DNA of 17,011 nt from Candidatus Phosphoribacter hodrii. GTDB lineage: Bacteria > Actinomycetota > Actinomycetes > Actinomycetales > Dermatophilaceae. The translations under genes were made by a program, and so were the position numbers. A model generated the notes under the pieces. It searched no databases. It was not told where the DNA came from and was given only the letters and a program-made list of their open reading frames with translations. Shown piece after piece: positions 1 through 7,713 of this stretch (its first letter is position 1; every line of letters starts with the position of its first letter). The stretch is taken from positions 1-17,011 of the forward strand of contig JADJIB010000013.1 of the NCBI GenBank assembly GCA_016707175.1. The letters run 5' to 3'.

Positions 1-9
1 GGGGTCCCC

Positions 10-306
10 GTGGCGACTCCTCGCCTTCGCCCCGTCGCTCCCGGAGAGCGGGCCAAGAAGGACGCGCCGAAGACCATCGCGCAGGCTGCCGAGTCCGGCT
101 CTGCTCGTGACTTGCTCGTGGCGATGCGCTCACGGATCGCGAAGCAGGTCGATGACCTGAACACTCCGGCGCGCGACCTCGCCGCGCTGACCAAGCGACT
201 GATTGAGGTCGTCCGAGACATCGAGGCAATCGACGCCGCCCACGAGCAGGACGGGGACGATGACGCAGAGGTCGAAGACGGAGAGTTTGACGCCTCGGCT
301 GTCTGA
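10..306 (+). CDS. Terminase small subunit
   Basis: This 98-residue protein is probably the small terminase subunit, which recognises phage DNA and regulates the large subunit during packaging. The N-terminus is basic and proline-rich. Residues about 22-75 form a helical region containing ARDLLVAMRSRIAKQVDD and PARDLAALTKRLIEVVRDIE, a pattern I recognise from small terminases of actinobacterial siphophages. The last 20 residues are very acidic. The start chosen is GTG at 10, but no ribosome binding site can be judged because only nine bases precede it and the frame stays open to the window edge, so a slightly longer protein is possible. Its 3' end overlaps the large subunit gene by 47 bases, consistent with co-translation. 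No DNA-binding motif was proved by eye; the assignment rests on family resemblance and position. Confidence 0.8.
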   Translation: MATPRLRPVAPGERAKKDAPKTIAQAAESGSARDLLVAMRSRIAKQVDDLNTPARDLAALTKRLIEVVRDIEAIDAAHEQDGDDDAEVEDGEFDASAV

Positions 307-1684
307 GTACGCGCGGACGTTCACCTACCCAGATGGAATAGTCCGCACCGTCTGGCCTCGTGTTGAGGCGAAGGGCCGTGAGCTCGGGCTTGGCTTCGAC
401 TGGTGGCAGCAGCAGGCGGGGACGGTCATCCTCGGCTATGGCGCGGATGGGCGCTACGTAGCGACGGTCGGCGGGGTCGGTATGTCGATCCCTCGGCAGG
501 TCGGCAAGACGTACTTCGTCCTGGCCATGATCGTCATCCTCTGCATCCTGTTCCCTGGGCTACAGGTCGTTTGGACCGCGCACCATCTGCGCACGTCGAC
601 CAAGACGTTCACGACGTTGCGCGGCATCTGCCGGCGCAAGAAGGTCGCGCCGCTGGTGCGGTCGATCCGGTCGGCAAACGGCGAGCAGCAGGTCGAGTTC
701 TCGAACGGCTCGACGATCATGTTCGGCGCGCGAGCCCAGGGCTTTGGGCGTGGCTTCGACGAGATCGACATCGAGGTATTCGATGAGGCCCAGATCCTCG
801 ACACCAAGGCGCTTGAGGACATGGTCGCCGCGACCAACCAGGCGCGCCACATCCACGGTGCGCTGCTGCTGTTCATGGGCACCCCGCCGCGCAAGTCTGA
901 CCCGTCGAGCGAGTTCCGGTTGCGGCGCTCGGAGGCGCAGGCTGGCGAGGCGCACGACGCGATCTGGATCGAGATCGGCGCAGACCCCGAGTCTGACCCG
1001 AACGACCAGTCGCAGTTCCCGCTCATGAATCCGTCGTTCCCGCTGCGCACTCCGCTGGAGTCGTTGCAGCGGTTGCGGAAGAACCTCAAGGACCCCGACT
1101 CGTGGAACCGCGAGGGTCGGGGCATCTGGGACCCGGAGGTCACGGGCGGCGCTCTCTCGCACGCCCGTTGGCTCACCCTCGCTGACCCGCACGCGGAGCG
1201 CGGAAGTGACGTCGTGTTCGGCGTCGACCTGACCGGCGACCGTGACGTGTGGATTGCCGTGGCGTGGACGCGCGATGACGGGGCCACTCAGGTGATGCTC
1301 GCCAACGAGGGGCGTCCGGTCGCGGCATACAGCGCGGTCTCCGAGTGCAAGCGGCTGACTGGCGAGTGGGGCGGCACCGTCGCGTCTTCGGCATTCGGCG
1401 ATGACTTCGAGCGCGAGGGCGTCCCGTTCGAGCCGGTCAACGGCACCGAGTTCGCGGCGGCGTGCGGGCTCGTTGAGGACGCGATCAAGGACTCGTCGGT
1501 GCGGCACGGCAATCAGTCCGCGCTCAACGACGGGGTCAAGGCCGCTAAGTGGCGGCCCCAAACGACAAGCGGGGAGCGGGCGTTCGTCCTGCGCGACGCG
1601 CCAGAGGTTGGCCCGGTCGCCGCGGTGGCGCGGGCGCTGTGGGCTCTCAACAACGGGAAGGGAGGTGGCTTCAATGTCTGGTGA
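260..1684 (+). CDS. terL: Terminase large subunit (ATPase and nuclease)
   Basis: This 474-residue protein is the packaging motor, which hydrolyses ATP to translocate DNA into the prohead and cuts the concatemer. The N-terminal ATPase domain shows a Walker A-type motif SIPRQVGKT at residues 76-84, a Walker B motif with catalytic glutamate in EVFDEAQ at 172-178, and a coupling-type motif LLFMGTPP at 203-210. The C-terminal nuclease domain has candidate metal ligands at D323 in FGVDLTGD, D381/D382 in FGDDFE and D424 in ALNDGVK. ATG at 260 is chosen because it gives the family-typical N-terminus (PRLSEYARTF near residue 12). The frame is open upstream to 203, but that would overlap the small subunit gene more deeply. 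A TTG at 287 with GGAGAG just before it is a weaker alternative. The gene is intact. Confidence 0.95.
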   Translation: MTQRSKTESLTPRLSEYARTFTYPDGIVRTVWPRVEAKGRELGLGFDWWQQQAGTVILGYGADGRYVATVGGVGMSIPRQVGKTYFVLAMIVILCILFPGLQVVWTAHHLRTSTKTFTTLRGICRRKKVAPLVRSIRSANGEQQVEFSNGSTIMFGARAQGFGRGFDEIDIEVFDEAQILDTKALEDMVAATNQARHIHGALLLFMGTPPRKSDPSSEFRLRRSEAQAGEAHDAIWIEIGADPESDPNDQSQFPLMNPSFPLRTPLESLQRLRKNLKDPDSWNREGRGIWDPEVTGGALSHARWLTLADPHAERGSDVVFGVDLTGDRDVWIAVAWTRDDGATQVMLANEGRPVAAYSAVSECKRLTGEWGGTVASSAFGDDFEREGVPFEPVNGTEFAAACGLVEDAIKDSSVRHGNQSALNDGVKAAKWRPQTTSGERAFVLRDAPEVGPVAAVARALWALNNGKGGGFNVW

Positions 1685-1871
1685 CGCCGTCGAGCGCATC
1701 GGAATCGTGGCCGTCCTCCTGGGAGTGGCCTCCGTCTCGGTCGCCGCGTTCCTCGTGGGAGTCGTGCTCGGCCTCGTCGTTGCCGGCGCGCTTGCTCTGG
1801 CGCTCGGCGTGACGCTGGTCGGTTGGGCGCACAGTGCCACCGTTGAGCCGACTCCGGAGCCGACGCCGTGA
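1674..1871 (+). CDS. Small two-helix membrane protein between terminase and portal
   Basis: This 65-residue protein has two adjoining hydrophobic segments, about residues 10-30 and 31-53, separated by little more than a small-residue turn. It ends in a proline/threonine/glutamate tail (EPTPEPTP). GGAGG lies seven bases upstream of the ATG. The gene starts inside the last codons of terL and its stop overlaps the portal start as GTGA, so it is probably translated with both neighbours. The hairpin-like membrane topology resembles small holins, but its place in the packaging/head block argues against a simple lysis role. I know no firm function. Similar hydrophobic small proteins occur between terminase and portal in some actinobacteriophages, so it is a real gene rather than a shadow. 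Confidence 0.7.
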   Translation: MSGDAVERIGIVAVLLGVASVSVAAFLVGVVLGLVVAGALALALGVTLVGWAHSATVEPTPEPTP

Positions 1872-3094
1872 TCCTCCCCCGCGTCAAGGCCTCGATCGAG
1901 TCTCCGACTGTGCCCCTGACTGCCGACAACCTCATGACCCTGATCGGCGGGGACAAGCCGGTCTCGTCTGGTGCCGTTGTCACGCCGCGGTCGAGCCTGG
2001 GCGTCTCTGCTGTGTGGCGCGCCGTCAACCTCCTCTCGGGCACCATCGCCTCCCTCCCCCTGCACGTCTACCGGCCTCGGCCCGATGGGGGTCGTGAGCG
2101 GGTCCTGTCCGGCCGTGCGTACGGCCTGGTGGACGACCCACACCGCGACCTCACTCGATTCGAGTGGTGGGAGTTCGCTATCGCTTCGATGCTCCTGTGG
2201 GGGAACGCCTATTTCTGGCGGCGCAACGCGAGCCGTCTCGGCCCGCTCGCGTGGCTCGACCCGATCGACCCGTCCAGGGTCAAGGTTGGGCGCGCATCGG
2301 ACGGGACCAAGGTGTTCACGGTCAATGACGTGCCGTACACCGAGGACGAGATCTTCCATCTTCCCGGCTTCGGCTACGACGGCACCAGCGGCCTCTCACC
2401 CATCACCATCGCTCGTCAGGGCATCGGCCTCGCGCTGTCGTCCGAGGAGTATGCCGCGCGCCTGTTCGGGTCCGGGTCGCTCGCGACCGGCATCCTGCAG
2501 ACAGACCAGCGACTCACTCAGGAGCAGGCCGACACGATCCAGTCGCGGTGGGCTGCGAAGCGCTCCGGCCTTGGGTCGGCGCACGGAACCATCGTGCTCG
2601 ACAACGGGGCCAAGTTCTTCCAGCTCACGATCCCGCCCGTCGACGCACAGTTCCTCGAGTCTCGGTCCTTCCAGGTGTCCGAGGTCGCGCGTATGTTCGG
2701 CATCCCGCCGCACATGCTCATGGACACCGAGAAGTCGACGTCGTGGGGAACGGGCATCGAGCAGCAGTCGATCGTTTGGGTGGTCTACACCCTGCGGCCG
2801 TGGCTGTCTCGGTTGGAGCAGCGGATCACCCGCCTCATCAAGCCTCAGTCGGTGTATGCCCGCTGGTCCGTTGAGGGCCTGCTGCGTGGTGACTCCGCCC
2901 AGCGGTCGGCGTTCTATCAGGCGCTCTGGGGGATTGGCGTGCTGAGCACCAACGAGGTGCGCGCGCTTGAGGACATGGAGCCAGTGGAGGGCGGAGACGT
3001 GCGATACCGCCCACTCAACATGGGCGTCCTCGGCACTGCCGACGCCGCCGACAATCCCGACCCGGCCACGCCCCAGGAGGCGACCAGTGCGTAA
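1868..3094 (+). CDS. HK97-type portal protein
   Basis: This 408-residue protein forms the dodecameric ring at the special vertex, through which DNA enters and leaves and on which the prohead nucleates. Family-typical stretches include SLGVSAVWRAVNLLSGTIAS at 43-62, GYDGTSGLSPI at 169-179, ARLFGSGSLATGILQ at 197-211 and VSEVARMFGIPPHMLMD at 270-286, followed by a long helix (LRPWLSRLEQRITRLI) of the stem/clip region. The length matches the usual 380-450 residues. It starts with GTG in a GTGA overlap with the small membrane protein gene and ends eight bases inside the protease gene, so the three are likely co-translated. The frame is intact throughout. Confidence 0.95.
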   Translation: MILPRVKASIESPTVPLTADNLMTLIGGDKPVSSGAVVTPRSSLGVSAVWRAVNLLSGTIASLPLHVYRPRPDGGRERVLSGRAYGLVDDPHRDLTRFEWWEFAIASMLLWGNAYFWRRNASRLGPLAWLDPIDPSRVKVGRASDGTKVFTVNDVPYTEDEIFHLPGFGYDGTSGLSPITIARQGIGLALSSEEYAARLFGSGSLATGILQTDQRLTQEQADTIQSRWAAKRSGLGSAHGTIVLDNGAKFFQLTIPPVDAQFLESRSFQVSEVARMFGIPPHMLMDTEKSTSWGTGIEQQSIVWVVYTLRPWLSRLEQRITRLIKPQSVYARWSVEGLLRGDSAQRSAFYQALWGIGVLSTNEVRALEDMEPVEGGDVRYRPLNMGVLGTADAADNPDPATPQEATSA

Positions 3095-3842
3095 TTCCCC
3101 GTTCCGCTTCCGTGGCTCCTCGATGCCAGCGGCCGGCGTTCGCGCGTCCATCCTCTCGTCCGAGTCGGACGGTGGCGTGGCGACCCTGCGCCTGTATGAC
3201 CCCATCGATTCGTGGGGTGGCGATTGGGGTGTCTCGGCCAAGGAGTTCGCCGCCGCGCTCGCCGTGATCCCGCGGGACACGACCGAGATCCGGCTGCACA
3301 TCAACTCCCCTGGCGGCGAGGTCTTCGAGGCGGTCGCGATCCTCAACCAACTGCGCGCCCACCCGGCGAAGGTGGTTGCCGTCGTGGACGGCCTCGCCGC
3401 CTCTGCCGCCTCGTTCCTCGCGACGGGCGCGGACGAAACGATCATGGGTCAGAACACGCAGTTGATGATCCACGACGCCTGGGGGCTCTGCGTCGGTAAC
3501 GCGGGCGACATGCGCGGCCTGGCTGACCTGCTCGACCGGCTGAGCAACAACATCGCCGACGTCTACGCCGCGAAGGCGGGCGGGACCACCGAGGACTGGC
3601 GCACGGCCATGCTCGCCGAGTCGTGGTACTCCGCTGATGAGGCGGTCGCCGCTGGCCTCGCCGACTCGGTCGCTGGCGACGAGCCCCAACCGTCTGCCGC
3701 GTTCGACCTGTCCACGTTCAAGTTCGCCGGCCGCGCGGAAGCGCCTGGACCTCTGACCCCGGTCGCATCCGGTCGCCGGCTGAGCAGCGCCGCGCGCGCC
3801 ACCGACCTGCAGGCCAAGCGGTTCATCCCGCTCCCGCAGTAA
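3087..3842 (+). CDS. ClpP-like prohead protease (head maturation protease)
   Basis: This 251-residue ClpP/crotonase-fold serine protease probably removes the N-terminal delta region of the capsid protein during head maturation. INSPGGEVFEA at 72-82 is the glycine-rich oxyanion region. S106 in VDGLAASAAS is the likely nucleophile, H129 in LMIHDAW the catalytic histidine, and an aspartate near D150 (DLLDRL) the probable third member. GTG at 3087 is chosen because AGGAGG sits at 3075-3080, giving good spacing, and it overlaps the end of the portal gene by eight bases. The roughly 50-residue tail after 200 is low in similarity to ClpP. The 102-base gap that follows (3843-3944) holds only weak hairpins and the capsid ribosome binding site. 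Confidence 0.93.
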   Translation: MRNSPFRFRGSSMPAAGVRASILSSESDGGVATLRLYDPIDSWGGDWGVSAKEFAAALAVIPRDTTEIRLHINSPGGEVFEAVAILNQLRAHPAKVVAVVDGLAASAASFLATGADETIMGQNTQLMIHDAWGLCVGNAGDMRGLADLLDRLSNNIADVYAAKAGGTTEDWRTAMLAESWYSADEAVAAGLADSVAGDEPQPSAAFDLSTFKFAGRAEAPGPLTPVASGRRLSSAARATDLQAKRFIPLPQ

Positions 3843-3944
3843 CCACTCCACCCCAGCAACCCACCGGGACAGCCCGAGTGGGTCACTCCGCCGCGTCCGC
3901 GTGCGGGGGAACCCCATCCGCGACGCGGAAGGAAGGCAAGGACC

Positions 3945-5190
3945 ATGAGCACCAGCAACCTGCGTGAGCAGCGCGCCAACATCTGGGAGCAGATGAAGGC
4001 ACTGTCCGACCGGGCAACGGCGGAGAACCGCGACCTGTCGGCCGAGGAGACCGTCTCCTACAGCAAGATGGAGGACGACCTCGACGCGCTCGGCAACCGG
4101 ATTGAGCGCGAGGAGAAGCTCGCCGCCCGAGCCCCGGAGTTCGACCGCGGCGCTTCCCCCGCATCCGGCCCGCCCCCCGTCGTCGACGAGCCCCACGGCG
4201 ACGCCGACTACCAGGCCGCGTTCGCGGCCTACATCCGCAACGAGCCGATGTCCTACGAGCAGCAGAAGGCGCTGCAGGGCGGCTTCGACTCCAGCATCAA
4301 GAACGCGGCTGGCGTCGGAACGGGAGCGGCGGGCGGGTACACCGTTCCCCCGGAGTTCCGGGACAAGTTCATCGAGACCCAGAAGTGGTACGGCCCGATG
4401 CTGCAGGAGGCCGAGGTCATCTACACCGACAGCGGTGCGAACCTGCAGTGGCCGACCAACGACGACACTGCGAATGTCGGCGCGATCCTCGCCGAGAACT
4501 CGCAGGTCACGGAGCAGGATGTCACCTTCGGCACGGCGTCGATCGACTCCTACATGTACACGAGCAAGCTGGTGCGCGCCTCCCTGCAGTTCTTGCAGGA
4601 CAACGCCATCAACGCCGACTCGTGGCTGGCGGAGCGGCTCGGCGTCCGCGTCGGTCGCATCCTCAACCAGCACGCCACCACCGGCACGGGCACCGCCCAG
4701 CCGGACGGCCTCGTCACGGGCGCGACGGTCGGGGCCACGAGCACCGGGTCCTTCGCGACCACGGGTGGCATCTCCTACGACAGCCTCATCGACCTGGTCG
4801 AGTCTCTCGACCCGGCATACGGCGGCGGGCCGGGCCTCAAGTTCATGGCGCACCAGACGGCGCGCAAGGCGATCCGCAAGATCAAGGACTCGCAGGGTCG
4901 GCCCCCTGGGGGAGCCGTCGCTGCAGGTCGGTCAGCCGGACACCCTGCTCGGCTACGGCCTCGTCCTGAACAACGACATGCCCGCGATGGCGCAGTCGTC
5001 CAAGTCGCTGGGATTCGGCAACATCCGCGCGGCCTACGTGATCCGCATCGTCAAGGGCCTCACGGTCCTGCGCCTCACGGAGCGCTACGCCGACTTCCTG
5101 CAGGTCGGGTTCCTCGGCTTCGAGCGGGCGGACGGCACCCTGCAGGACAGCAGCGCCTTCAAGATCCACCAGACCACGGCCACGGCCTGA
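3945..5190 (+). CDS. HK97-type major capsid protein, frame broken near 4905
   Basis: This gene encodes the shell subunit. Residues 1-60 are a charged heptad-rich helix (LREQRANIWEQMKALSDRA), the delta/scaffold region of HK97-type capsids. The mature fold begins near GGYTVPPEF at 130-138. The reading frame from ATG 3945 runs to about residue 319 (HQTARKAIRKIKDSQGRP). The family sequence then continues one base further on as LQVGQPDTLLGYGLVLN and stops at 5190. Skipping one base in the tract of five C, T and five G at 4902-4912 gives 414 residues, the usual size. Read literally, the first frame runs out to 5300 as unrelated arginine-rich sequence and would lack the end of the capsid fold. GGAAGGAAGG at 3927-3936 is the ribosome binding site. 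Confidence 0.9.
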
Positions 5191-5201
5191 GCAACGACAA
5201 C

Positions 5202-5236
5202 GCCGCAGGGCGGGCCGATCCGGTCCGCCCTGCGGC
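5202..5236 (+). terminator. Strong hairpin after capsid gene (terminator or mRNA-stabilising stem)
   Basis: Twelve perfectly complementary bases, GCCGCAGGGCGG at 5202-5213 and CCGCCCTGCGGC at 5225-5236, are extended inward by one G-T pair and three more pairs, leaving a three-base loop ATC (5218-5220). The stem is almost pure GC and begins 11 bases after the capsid stop. No run of T follows, and the ribosome binding site of the next gene starts seven bases later. It may act as a partial terminator that gives more capsid mRNA than downstream mRNA, or as a 3' stabilising stem. The structure is seen directly; the role is inferred. Confidence 0.65.
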
Positions 5237-5254
5237 CCGTCTGGAGGGAACCAC

Positions 5255-5740
5255 GTGTCCTTTTTCGACGCCGACCAACTCCAGGCGTACCTGCGGCTGA
5301 GCAACGATGACAGCTGGGATGACGTCACGATCATCGCCGCCTCCGCCCGTCAGGCCGTCGAGGACAGATGCGGAGCGGTCGACATCCGGGACGTCTCGGA
5401 GCTGATGACCTCTGCCGTGCTCACGTACGGCCCTGTCCTTGAGTTGCTGTCGGTCTCTCGCGACGGGGCGGCCTTGTCCGAGGCCGACTACCGTGTCGGC
5501 CGGGGTGACGTTCTGGCCGCGCTGTCAGGGTCCAGCGTCGCTGGACTGACCGTTACTTATCGGGTCGGTCGCAATCCCGTCCCGGAGTGGGCTGGCATGG
5601 CGGCGCGGATCATTGCTCGCCACCTCTGGCGGACGCAGCGCCCGAGCCGCGCTGGCTCTGACGAGCAGACGTCCGGGTTCGCGATCCCCAATGCCGCCGC
5701 GAGTCTCATGGCTCCGCACGCGACGTTTGGCATCGCATGA
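5255..5740 (+). CDS. Head-tail connector (gp6-like adaptor)
   Basis: This 161-residue protein resembles the gp6/gp15-type adaptor that binds below the portal and starts the neck. It has the usual helical N-terminus (FFDADQLQAYLRL, then DDVTIIAASARQAVEDRCG), a central beta-rich part (ALSEADYRVGRGDVLAALSG, LTVTYRVGRNPVPEW) and a terminal helix (MAARIIARHLWRTQRP). The start is GTG 5255 with GGAGGG at 5243-5248. It is the first gene after the capsid and hairpin, the standard position. It overlaps the next gene by ATGA. The frame is intact. Confidence 0.85.
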   Translation: MSFFDADQLQAYLRLSNDDSWDDVTIIAASARQAVEDRCGAVDIRDVSELMTSAVLTYGPVLELLSVSRDGAALSEADYRVGRGDVLAALSGSSVAGLTVTYRVGRNPVPEWAGMAARIIARHLWRTQRPSRAGSDEQTSGFAIPNAAASLMAPHATFGIA

Positions 5741-6195
5741 TCGAGACATCGAGCCGCCTCCCCGAGTTCGTCGAGGCGATCGTCGCCGCCGTGGCTCCAG
5801 CCATCCCGGATGGGCTGGTGCTCTACGGGGACCCTGGGGACCAAGCGCTTCCCGACCTGGTTGTCTCCGTGATGTGGGCGCCCGAGGATGGGGATGGCGC
5901 GACCGTCCGGACGGAGCGGGCCGAGGGGCTGGGGCACCGTTATCGCGACGTCTACCAGGTGCGCTGTGTGGTGTCGATCTGGTCTGGGGACCATTACGAC
6001 ACGGTTGCGTCTGGAATGCTGCGGCGCTGCCGTGACGTCATGGATTCGGTGGAGTTGGCGCTGAAGCAGACCCAAGGGCTTGGCGTGTTGGATGACGCCG
6101 GCTTGGGCCCGGACATTGCGTCTGGGGTGCGACAGGTCAAGGACGGCACGGCAGTCGAGGTCCGGTTCTCGGTAGTCGGGACGGCGCTGCGCTAA
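5737..6195 (+). CDS. Probable tail terminator or tail completion protein
   Basis: This 152-residue protein begins with a helix (LPEFVEAIVAAVAPAIP). It continues as alternating strands that include VYQVRCVVSIWSGDHYD, a helix (VASGMLRRCRDVMDSVELAL) and a final strand (AVEVRFSVVGTALR). The size, fold pattern and place among connector genes fit the tail terminator/completion proteins that cap the tail tube and join it to the head. I see no diagnostic motif, so a head-closure (stopper) role is also possible. Translation is probably coupled to the connector gene by the ATGA overlap, since no clear ribosome binding site is present. It ends one base inside the next ATG (TAATG). Confidence 0.6.
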   Translation: MIETSSRLPEFVEAIVAAVAPAIPDGLVLYGDPGDQALPDLVVSVMWAPEDGDGATVRTERAEGLGHRYRDVYQVRCVVSIWSGDHYDTVASGMLRRCRDVMDSVELALKQTQGLGVLDDAGLGPDIASGVRQVKDGTAVEVRFSVVGTALR

Positions 6196-6617
6196 TGCCC
6201 GTCGAATACCCACGGCTCAGTGTGCTCGTAGGCGAACTCGGGGTTCTGCCGCGAGCGGTCCGCTCCGAACTCCGGCGGAGCTTTCGCGCGGCCGGTGAGA
6301 CCGCGCTCACGAAGGCCCGATCAAATGCAGGCTGGTCGTCTCGGATCCCCCAAGCAATCAGCCTGCGCACATCGACGCGTGGCCCGCGTGCTGGCGTGGC
6401 CCTGCGAGTGGATGCCCGAGTCCCACACGCCCGCCCATACGAGGGCCTGAGGCGCGGCGGCGGCCGATCCTTCCGGCACCCGGTCTTTGGGGAGGGCTGG
6501 GTTATCCAGGCAACGCGCCCGTACCTACGCCCCGCCGTCGATTCAGTCTCGGAGGCCGTCCTGGCCGCCTCCCGAGACGCAGTCCAGATAGCCGCCCGAT
6601 CCGCGGGCTTCCGCTGA
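6195..6617 (+). CDS. HK97 gp10-like neck protein
   Basis: This 140-residue protein matches the HK97 gp10-like family of head-tail joining or tail completion proteins. Signs are the helical N-terminus (RSELRRSFRAAGETALTKAR), the RHPVFG motif at 94-99 followed by W, and RPYLRPA at 108-114 before a terminal helix. In this family the neck, tail-terminator and stopper roles are often confused, so the exact station in the connector is uncertain. The start codon overlaps the previous stop by one base and has no obvious ribosome binding site, suggesting coupled translation. Confidence 0.8.
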   Translation: MPVEYPRLSVLVGELGVLPRAVRSELRRSFRAAGETALTKARSNAGWSSRIPQAISLRTSTRGPRAGVALRVDARVPHARPYEGLRRGGGRSFRHPVFGEGWVIQATRPYLRPAVDSVSEAVLAASRDAVQIAARSAGFR

Positions 6618-6629
6618 GGAGACGAACAC

Positions 6630-6779
6630 ATGCCGCTGTGCGCACACCCTGACCTGCCTGGCCAGGTCGCTGACCTCATCAATCCCGAGGCATTCCCGGG
6701 ATGGGAACCCATCGAGCCCCCCGCCGAGTCCGACCCCACCCCTGAGCCTCGCGACAGCGCGGCCGAGACCGAGGAGTAA
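6630..6779 (+). CDS. Small acidic protein upstream of tail tube gene
   Basis: This 49-residue protein begins MPLCAHPDLPGQVADLI and ends in an acidic, proline-rich tail (PPAESDPTPEP, then AAETEE). AGGAG at 6617-6621 precedes its ATG by about eight bases, and its own GAGGAG near the stop serves as the ribosome binding site of the tail tube gene two bases later. Small proteins of this style occur at this position in actinobacteriophages; I know no function. The good ribosome binding site, exact fit between neighbours and family-like N-terminus support a real gene. Confidence 0.65.
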   Translation: MPLCAHPDLPGQVADLINPEAFPGWEPIEPPAESDPTPEPRDSAAETEE

Positions 6780-6781
6780 CA

Positions 6782-7261
6782 ATGCCTGCCCTGACTGCCA
6801 CCACGAGGTTCTTCCAGCGCGGCACCACGAAGGTGTACTTCCTGCCGACCATCGCCGCGGTGAACCTGACCCCTACCCGGCCCGAGATCACGGCCGGTAC
6901 TGACCTGAGTGCCGAGATCGCAGACCTTGCGGGCTGGGCTGTCGGCGTCGACATGATCGACGTGCCGGACCTCGGATCGCGCTTCACGGCCCAGATCAAC
7001 GGCTCGATCAAGCCCGAGCAGTCGAGCATCACGTTCTACGGCGACGTGGGCGGCGCCGATGCGCGGACGAACCTGCCCGTCGACCAGGCCGGGTTCATCG
7101 TCTTCATGGATGGCGGCGACGTCCCGACGAAGAAGCTCGACGCCTACCCGGTTAAGGTCGCCTCGCACAGCAAGCTGCGCACCTTGACCAACGCGTTCCA
7201 GATCACGATTTCGTTCAGCATCACCAAGGTGCCGGGCGAGAACCTGACGATCCCGGCGTGA
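6782..7261 (+). CDS. Major tail protein (tail tube subunit)
   Basis: This 159-residue, mainly beta-strand protein is the probable tail tube subunit, which stacks in rings around the tape measure. Family-like features are an N-terminal strand with TTKVYFLPTI, a conserved-style segment LTPTRPEITAGTDLSAEIAD, the SITFYGD strand, and a final strand (AFQITISFSITKVPGENLTIP). The start is ATG 6782 with GAGGAG at 6771-6776. Its position immediately before the tail assembly chaperone and tape measure is the classic order for the tube gene. The stop overlaps the chaperone start as GTGA. The frame is intact. Confidence 0.9.
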   Translation: MPALTATTRFFQRGTTKVYFLPTIAAVNLTPTRPEITAGTDLSAEIADLAGWAVGVDMIDVPDLGSRFTAQINGSIKPEQSSITFYGDVGGADARTNLPVDQAGFIVFMDGGDVPTKKLDAYPVKVASHSKLRTLTNAFQITISFSITKVPGENLTIPA

Positions 7262-7713
7262 CGACCCTACGGGACCGCTTGGCGGCGAAGTCTCGCCGCC
7301 GAGTGGTCGTCCCGGTGCAGGTGGCCGAGATGTCCGAGGAGGCCGCAGCGGAGTTGCTGGACCTCCAGCGGACGGCTCTTGCCGCTGCGCAGTCGGGCGA
7401 CATGGCGTCACTGGATGGCCTCAACGATCGGGCGGACAGCCTGCGCGAAGGCACGACCGTGCCCGTGGCGTTCACGGCCACACCGGCATTCGACAAGGTT
7501 CTCGGCGCGTACCCCGACAGCGAGGGCGGCACCGACTGGCTCGCGGCCCTGCCGATGCTGGCGGGGTTGTGTGCAGAGGATGAGTCCTTGCAAGACGACG
7601 CCGTGTGGGTCGAGCTGCTCGACTCGTGGAGTCACGGGGAGAAGCTCACCCTGTGGTCTGCCTTGGTCGGCGTCAACACCGTGGCCCTGTCGCCCCACAT
7701 CCCAAAAGGCTGA
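7258..7713 (+). CDS. Tail assembly chaperone, short form (G-like)
   Basis: This 151-residue protein is the upstream tail assembly chaperone, equivalent in position to lambda gpG. It should bind the tape measure and recruit tail tube subunits, and be absent from the finished virion. It is largely helical (EEAAAELLDLQRTALAAAQS, then DWLAALPMLAGLCAEDESL) and ends at LSPHIPKG. The start is GTG 7258 in a GTGA overlap with the tail tube gene. Its last codons contain a -1 slippery heptamer that leads into the downstream frame, the hallmark of this gene pair. Confidence 0.88.
   Translation: MTTLRDRLAAKSRRRVVVPVQVAEMSEEAAAELLDLQRTALAAAQSGDMASLDGLNDRADSLREGTTVPVAFTATPAFDKVLGAYPDSEGGTDWLAALPMLAGLCAEDESLQDDAVWVELLDSWSHGEKLTLWSALVGVNTVALSPHIPKG

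Noticed and set aside
1..9. GGGGTCCCC at the window start as a cos or pac site
   Set aside because: It is a nine-base inverted repeat at the sequence edge with no terminus evidence; such strings are common by chance in this composition.
560..2359. Long minus-strand open frame of 599 codons opposite terL and portal
   Set aside because: It lies wholly antisense to two certain genes, has arginine/proline-rich low-information sequence and no family resemblance; long antisense frames are expected at this GC content.
3843..3944. Terminator or promoter in the protease-capsid gap
   Set aside because: Only short stems are visible (GAGTG/CACTC at 3876-3888 and GGGG/CCCC at 3906-3915) with no T run, and no convincing -35/-10 pair; too weak to call.
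3015..4853. Long minus-strand open frame of 612 codons opposite protease and capsid
   Set aside because: Same reason: antisense shadow of strongly biased third codon positions, no recognisable domain.
4902..4912. Capsid frame break as programmed frameshifting
   Set aside because: There is no standard slippery heptamer in the right phase, the shift would have to be +1 and near complete, and the literal first-frame product would be a truncated fold with an arginine-rich tail. A sequence indel explains it more simply.
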